Shown: piece after piece, positions 57,765 through 64,000 of the stretch
How the letters are laid out: the number at the start of each line of letters is the position of its first letter
How positions within the stretch are numbered: the stretch's first letter is position 1
Assembly: GCA_025267735.1 (NCBI GenBank)
Contig: CM046293.1
Span: forward strand, 7,836,560-7,900,559
DNA length: 64,000 bases
DNA from: Mactra quadrangularis
Taxonomy: Eukaryota; Mollusca; Bivalvia; Venerida; Mactridae
Reading direction: 5' to 3'
Program-made: the position numbers and the translations under genes
The notes under the pieces: model-generated
Told to the model about the DNA's origin: nothing
The model's input: only the letters and a program-made list of their open reading frames with translations
Database searches by the model: none

Positions 57765-57930
57765 TATTTACATGAAAACACGTGGCAATGTTTACATTCT
57801 AATAATGTCCCCGTTCAACTGTACTGAACGAATAGAGTAAGGTTTTTGTATCTATTCAAATGAATTTAACTATCCAACCTACAATGCACATTTAATTAAA
57901 CTTTTGAACCGGTATTTAAACCTCCATCCT
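57765..57930 (-). repeat. Dispersed repeat, partner of 22620-22780
   Basis: ACGTGGCAATGTTTACATTC and its flanks are the complement of 22725-22750. Confidence 0.65.
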
Positions 57931-58224
57931 AACGTGTTTACATTTGTCATTCTTACACAGTAGTTTGAAATCAAAAGTAGAATACACGGTTTAACTAATA
58001 TGCACCTGTACCTTATGAGGTTTAAAAGTACTTTGTATCTATGGATTGATATTTCTGTAGTTATAAGAAATCATTTAGTTTACAATTTAGTTATGATTGT
58101 ATCAAACAACGAAAATATCCAACGGTTTTGTCTTCATGCGCCGCACTATATTATGTTGCGTACCAAATCGCCGAATAATGAGAATAGTTGTGCTTCTTAG
58201 TATTGAAGTGATATTATTACCTGC

Positions 58225-58562
58225 TATTTATAGAATGACCTCGGTCTGAAATGTTGTAATGGCACTATAAAAGCCAGTAGTTTTCCGTCTTATTTTGTTA
58301 CATTTCGGTGTCTTTAAGGGATATACATTATTGAAAAGGATAGTTATTGTTTGGTTTTTTTTCAATGAGGTACATTTTGTATTTATATATAAAATTATTT
58401 GATTGCATGACATATTTTCATAAACACATGTAAGCAAAATAATTATGTTTTATCTTTTCAGTTCTGACTTTTCTTAATGTTGGCATTTTTTGCGAAAAAG
58501 AGTTGCAATAAATGAAATATTTGAACAAGAATGTAGTATAATTTCCCCGTAATCGTATTATT
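58225..58562 (+). repeat. Inverted, truncated third copy of the FGFBP-like promoter region
   Basis: The reverse complement matches 51.67-52.03 kb in order: the GGCACTATAAAAG box, TACATTTCGGTGTC, the coding-free exon and the segment ending near CGTAATCGTATTA. Coding sequence would be expected to the right, but homology ends at about 58562. Confidence 0.75.
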
Positions 58563-58599
58563 AGTCCGGCCAACACCAAGAATGACCTTGCACGAAAGG

Positions 58600-59110
58600 A
58601 TGTAGAAAATGTTATTCAATTAATTGGTAGACATGGTCTTACAGATTCCAAATTCGATAAATGCCCCTTTGTCATCCTTAGGCAACTCCCATAATCCAAG
58701 ATGGCCACCAAGACGGCGGCTAGAGGCTAAATTATACATGCAAAATGTGTTTTTACACATAATGTTCTTAAAATGAAGGACAAAAATGATTTCAACACCT
58801 GCAGATCCTGTTGGTTGAATTTTGTTATTCATATATAAATCTTTAAATTCAAAATGGCGGTCAAATGGCGTCAAAATTGCGGATAAAAGCTATTAGCTCA
58901 GTATATAAACAACAAACTTGCAGAAAGAGACTGACTGATGTAGAAATTTATTTACTTATAGAATAGATACTTATAGAACTCATGAAATTTAAAAAAACCC
59001 GATTGATTTCACTAAGTTATAAGTTATTATAAACAATTATAAATCCAAAATGGCGGCTAACATAAGTGATATGATCTAATAGTGTAGTATATAATATTAC
59101 GGTAACGAAA
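58600..59110. repeat. Degenerate repeats with AAAATGGCGGC words
   Basis: Variants of CCAAAATGGCGGCTA occur near 58700, 58852 and 59048, at spacings of about 150-200 bases, each followed by a GCTATTAGCTCAGTATATA-like stretch. The word resembles a YY1 site; a decayed tandem repeat is the simpler reading. Confidence 0.5.
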
Positions 59111-59259
59111 GAAATTCAACCAGTTCTAATTTTTTGAGCAACAATATAATGTAAATAATACAATGTTTTCATAATGGTTAAGTTATTTGGCTGAAGACAG
59201 TCACATTAGCCTTCAACCTGCGGCCTCAGGCTATAATGACTGCCATTATGTAAACACTT

Positions 59260-59515
59260 AATACACCATCAGACAGGATCCCTATCAAAAACACTCAGAT
59301 TGTACCAACATTAAAAATGGCGTCTTTTTGTGGAAGAAAAATACGGCCTTCATGAGAAAACTCGGCTATGATGAGAATCGTAACCAATCAAAATGTCTGA
59401 ATCTCATAATAGCCGAGGTATTTATTAAAGGCAGTGTGTTTCCATAATGGCCGAGTATTTGGTTATCATGCCATAGTGAACGCCATATCAGCCCTGAAAT
59501 TGAAGTCCAATATCA
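59260..59515. repeat. Dispersed repeat, partner of 46685-46930
   Basis: CAGATTGTACCAACATT, TTTCCATAATGGCCGAG and TATTTGGTTAT are in the same order as the 46.7 kb copy. Confidence 0.7.
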
Positions 59516-59699
59516 TACAGTAAATTAATATGTTACTAATTTACTGGATATAATAAATGAAAATTTGATTAATAATTTGAGTGGACAAACTAATTTAATT
59601 GCCAAAATGTAAGCCATTTATATAAAGAAAACGGGAAAATGGGGTTAATATACAGTTTACAGTAGACAATTTATTATAGGATCATTGGGAAGTGCTATC

Positions 59700-60157
59700 A
59701 TTAGGGATGCGCGATAATACCGGTATACCGGTATATTGCAATACGTCTAAAACAATACGTACCGGTACGGTCCCGCAATAAATCGCGATATTTTGATCTT
59801 AATCTTATAGACTAAATTTGCATACTCGAACCTGTTTTGCATTATTTGTGGCCGAATATTTGACCGGAATCTATTTCATTTTTGGTTTTCCTTTTATCTA
59901 TTTTTAGCATAAAGATCTAGAATAAAGTATTGACATATCTACTTTAGACGACTTTAAAATTTAGTAGAGGTGTTGGAACTGACGAATGTTTTTTATCATT
60001 AGCCATTGAGTTAGATACGAAAAGAATATATGTTTTCGTAAAATTCAGTTGGCATCATTAATATTTTATTTCACTTTAACCATTTCTTATTTTGTACGCG
60101 TCCGCATTTTTACTCTTATCCTTTAAATTGTTGACCGCATTTTCCCTCTATATCTAT
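59700..60157. other. Non-coding, possible one-ended hAT remnant
   Basis: TTAGGGATGCGCGATAATAC followed by ACCGGTATACCGGTAT and TATTGCAATACG resembles hAT-MITE sub-ends. No matching right end was found. Confidence 0.35.
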
Positions 60158-60741
60158 TAGAGCTGCAACGATTCACCGGAAAGTCGATTCGATGCGATTC
60201 GATATTTTTCTTTCGATTCGATTTTTTTCGATTCGATTTATCTATTAGAATAATTTACTCCAAATATGCATTTATACATTTATTTGAGATTAAAACTATT
60301 TATTATTGATAAAATAAAAGTGTTACTCAAATTAAATTCACATGAAACCCGAAAATCTGCTAAATTAAGATTGCTTCTTTAAGTACGAAATGGACTGGGT
60401 ACGAATATAAAGGTCGCAAAAATGTATCATTAATATAATATCAACTAAAACGTATCTATTATAGATACGAGTCTATATATACAACATGAAACATAAATTG
60501 TATCAGAATATGCAGCTCTTAATATACTGCAGATAACGCCTTGCTACTTGATTTAATAAAGGGAAATAGCCGTTGCGGGGAGTTAGTGTCATTTAGGTGC
60601 CCTTTTGCTTTTATGCTTATAACTTATGTAGATACGTTTAAAGGTCAGTATCGAATCGAAATTCGTGGGTCCCGAATCGAAATCGAATCGCCGCCCTCGC
60701 AGTCGAGTTTCGATGTATCGAATCGAATCGTTGCAGCCCTA
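60158..60741. mobile_element. hAT-type MITE with 8-bp target duplication
   Basis: Ends TAGAGCTGCAACGATTC and GAATCGTTGCAGCCCTA are inverted (16 of 17). ATATCTAT flanks both sides (60150-60157 and 60742-60749). The sub-terminal regions carry many GATTCGAT/ATCGAATC words in opposite orientations, typical transposase-binding repeats. No ORF. Confidence 0.9.
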
Positions 60742-60785
60742 ATATCTATATCGTCTGCCTAACGCGTCCGCCTTTTGGACTTATC

Positions 60786-63700
60786 AGTGCAGCCGTTCTC
60801 CAGAAATCGTTACCATTTGAAAAGTGAAATGTCGAAAAATGAACTTACTGTAAACATTCATTTTTTACCATAATTGCAAAATTCAAACCTTCGTGGTCTC
60901 GAAACAAAAATATAACGCACACCATTCTAAGACTGAGAAAGATATACGAGTTCAAAAAGTATACGTCAACTACTACGTTACGGAGCATAGAATCACGAGC
61001 TCAAGAAGTAGATACCTAGTTTTAAAATGCAAGTCTGTATTTCTGTCCATGTAAGTATGGAATATCATTCAATGGTGAGTAGTGAAACAAATTTAAGCAA
61101 ACTACTTCGCAATATATACATGATTGTCAGAATAGCGCATGTAGAAGTCATCATCATTTTTTGTTTTTAAGATAAGATAACGTAACACAATTATGTCATC
61201 ATGTGTATTTGTCATATACAGACATGTGGACCATTCTTTTCCAAATTCATGAAAACTACAACATATAAGGCACAAAATAAAATGTAAATTAGTTTGAAAC
61301 ATGACACTGTATGCTCATACATAATGACATATTTGATGTGCCATGGAGTTACGGAACATAGTAAAAATTAGAAAGTCTTGCCAATTCGAACAAAACTGCA
61401 TTTTAATATCGATTAAACAATACAAAAGTATGATTTATTAACAGCACAGAGTATTTCCTTATGTTTTTAACAAAATTTAAGTTTAAGTGTTGCCATATTA
61501 CAAAATTACAATAATACTGAGCTTTGAAACAAATGAGACATATGAAGTAAGTATGATGGAATTAACCTAACTAAAATGCACTTTTACTGATATGTTCTAG
61601 AGTGTATACCATGTAGATATATGAAATATACGACACTGATCGTGATGAACATTATAAATAGTCAATAAATTAGCTATTTGCGAAAAATTACTACGCTAAG
61701 CGGCGTTACGGAACATATGCTAAGCACCACGATGGGAAATGATTATATTAACAACCCATTCGTTTGGGTTTGACATAGTAATTTTTAGTGACCGTGTAGG
61801 CCAAATAACTATTATGCAGTAAAATGGGTAAATTTTAATCCGGGCGAATTAAAACTCGAGGAAGCGATCAGACTAAAACTAGTGAGAAACATTTTTATAT
61901 TAACAATCACATTTTGGAATGAAATCAAATCCAGAAACATTTTTTATAAATTTTATGCATAGTTTAGCTTAAATTTAACTTTGGTCAAATATTGCATTTG
62001 ATATATATACCTAAAATGAAAAGAACTGTTTTGTCATATGTGTATTTACAAAGTATTTCTAAAATTGAACTGGCAAACACTTTGGTATTGCTAAATTTAT
62101 TTTGTAATATATTTTATTTTCATTAAAATACTGCAATCACTTATTAAAGTATTTACTTGTTTCTTACCCCATGATAAAAGTTAATAAAGTAAGAATATCA
62201 TTAAATAATTATAAATAGTATGGTATCTAAAGTTAGCTTAGCAGATGTGGTCTTTAAAGAAATTTGATAAGATATTCCATCATATGTTATGCGTTCCGAA
62301 ATTCCGAGCTGTTTTATTCGGATTTTGAATATATGTGTCGTAGGTGCAAGAGACGTTTAAAATTGTCTTTGTGCAACGTCTCTGATGGGTGCTCATGTTG
62401 ATATTGGTCATCAGTGGTAAAGACATTTTTTCGAAGCAATAACTGGAAATGTCAACTGATAACGTACAAGATAAAATGAAACTTTTGAATGATATCAACA
62501 TTCTCAAATCTTTAGACATGCTGATTTTTAGGTCATTGTTTTAATGTGTAAGAATCATTGTTAATTCGATTCAGACATTGCCAATTTGTTAAATATTCTT
62601 TATTGTTGTTATGACCATAATTTTGCATAAATTGGCTACACAAATATTGTTTTGTTACAAATTTGAAACACATACAGGTGTGTCAAATCTGAAAATCTCC
62701 ACGGACGCAACTATTTTCATCAATTTTCATCATATAAGACTGGAAAACGTTCAGTTAGTCTGTTTACGTAGTAAAAGTACTGTGATGATGTGAAATGCAT
62801 TCAATTTAATTCAATGATCGCATAAATCGTTATTATTACAATCTATGTTCCGTAACAAGCCCTCTATACTCCGTAACGAAATGAATTTTCATTCTCAATT
62901 AAGAGACATCAACATTATGTCAATGAATGTATATATAATTGTAATATTAATACTATGACAGTCATCCATTACACAGATTTCATATTTATCCTTCATCCTG
63001 TACCTGCACTAAAATATGTTTTCTTACACATGTACCGTAATTGTTAGTGCTAAGGCCTAATTTTGCTTTTAACATGATCAAATGATCAAAAGAGGAATAT
63101 CGAAAACTATAACAGCTTGTTTCTTCCATAAATTATATCATATAGCATGTCAAATACTTGTTACGGAGAATAGTCGTTACGGAATCCCTGTGTTCCGTTA
63201 AAGTTTCCCTAAATAAATATAGAAGTAACAATAAATGTACGCGTTACTTGCACTTGATCACACCAATGTACAGTGGCAAACAACAATTCAATGTAAAAAC
63301 ACCTATATTGTCGATAGCAACTGTGCTACGCTCGTTATGGAAGCATAGTTTCTTAAATGCGACATTTAAAAATTTGAGTTTGGGGTTAATTTGTTCTTTC
63401 TCCTTAGGACAGATAAGATTCAAACTTTGTTTCCCACGATATTTGACTCATTTTAGTATTAGTAAACGGTTTAACAATTAACAACCACACCTTTTGGAAA
63501 GTAATTTAACCATGCAAAAATAGTTACGGTAACATAGGACTGTTTTAGAGACAACCCTAAAAAGTAGAAAATCTTAGAATTTTATATTCGTATCAGTAGA
63601 ATATCTTTAAAATCATACAAGTCACTACCCACATATGGAAAATAAATACATATTACAAGCAATAACAAACCTTAGATTAATTATTTTTCAAAGCAATTAT

Positions 63701-63944
63701 TAAAAATAGAGCTGGAGACACGGCCTTTTTCTACTTATTGAAGTTTTTGCTTAGCAAACTTTTGCCAAAAGGCGTAAGTTTTCAATGTTTCTTTTGTACC
63801 ACTTTAGCAACAACAATCTAAGTTAACATTTCCAAATGATTAAAACCATAAGTGTTGTTTCACGTTGTGTATATAGTCGTATATAACCTGGAGACACGTG
63901 TTTTTCAAAATGGTTACCATTTCTGGAGAACGGCTGAGTGATGT
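60786..63944. mobile_element. AT-rich element with inverted ends and dispersed GTTACGGAACATAG motifs
   Basis: CAGCCGTTCTCCAGAAAT (from 60790) has its complement at 63918-63935, and similarity extends outward (GGACTTATCA/GGACATCA) and inward (GTTACCATTT). Inside, the motif or close variants occur at 60977, 61348, 61705, 63160, 63176 and 63523 on the plus strand and 62843, 62864 and about 63190 on the minus strand. CTGGAGACACG recurs at 63714 and 63889. No credible ORF in 3.15 kb. No transposon family recognised. Confidence 0.6.
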
Positions 63945-64000
63945 CCATCTATATAAACATGTATTAAAGCTGAACTTTATAATACATGTATGACAATAAA

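Overview
The window is eukaryotic, AT-rich and repeat-dense. It most likely comes from a bivalve mollusc. The reasons are a spliced animal DNA-repair gene, many tRNA-headed SINEs, foldback and hAT-type MITEs, an element with ~164-bp tandem cores resembling the bivalve 'pearl' elements, and frequent ACATGTA-type words. The species is not identified. Nothing prokaryotic was seen: no operons, ribosome binding sites, CRISPR array or intact tRNA/rRNA genes.

0-11 kb: the degenerate 3' end of a LINE, several tRNA-related SINEs, a cluster of a TGTCACGG-type motif, one weak candidate terminal exon (about 2.62-2.78 kb), a pearl-like element and other repeats.

11.06-32.59 kb, minus strand: a complete eight-exon gene that I read as an RNF168/RNF169-type E3 ubiquitin ligase. 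The exon phases close perfectly to a 797-residue protein with a RING domain, an LRM1-UMI-MIU1 block and a C-terminal MIU2-LRM2 block. Its introns carry most of the repeats in this part of the window. Intron 2 holds a 3.8-kb element with perfect 33-bp inverted ends. Intron 1 holds a 7.1-kb non-autonomous LTR element (133-bp LTRs differing at one base, TGTC target duplication, gag only). That LTR element itself contains two minisatellites and a 2.9-kb AT-rich element with inverted ends and six copies of GGGACGGACATTAC. The start codon lies beside ETS-type promoter sites.

32.7-39.4 kb: MITEs and a 5'-truncated, frameshifted LINE with a reverse transcriptase (YADD).

39.4-58.6 kb: an old tandem duplication, about 10 kb per unit. 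Each unit carries an intact secreted FGF-binding-protein-like gene (173 and 175 aa, minus strand) with an inferred upstream non-coding exon, plus a conserved stem-loop downstream. A third, inverted and truncated copy of the promoter region lies at 58.2-58.6 kb. SINEs and MITEs inserted in only one copy leave readable empty sites in the other. Hairpin arrays, nested Tc1/mariner-like MITEs and a 241-bp-arm inverted repeat follow.

58.6-64 kb: no gene recognised. It holds hAT-type MITEs with 8-bp target duplications and a 3.15-kb AT-rich element with inverted ends and at least nine copies of a GTTACGGAACATAG motif in both orientations.

The strongest candidate for something undescribed is the recurring architecture of ORF-less, AT-rich, inverted-end elements, each filled with its own short motif (28.7-31.6, 45.4-45.9 and 60.8-63.9 kb, perhaps also 2.3-2.6 kb).
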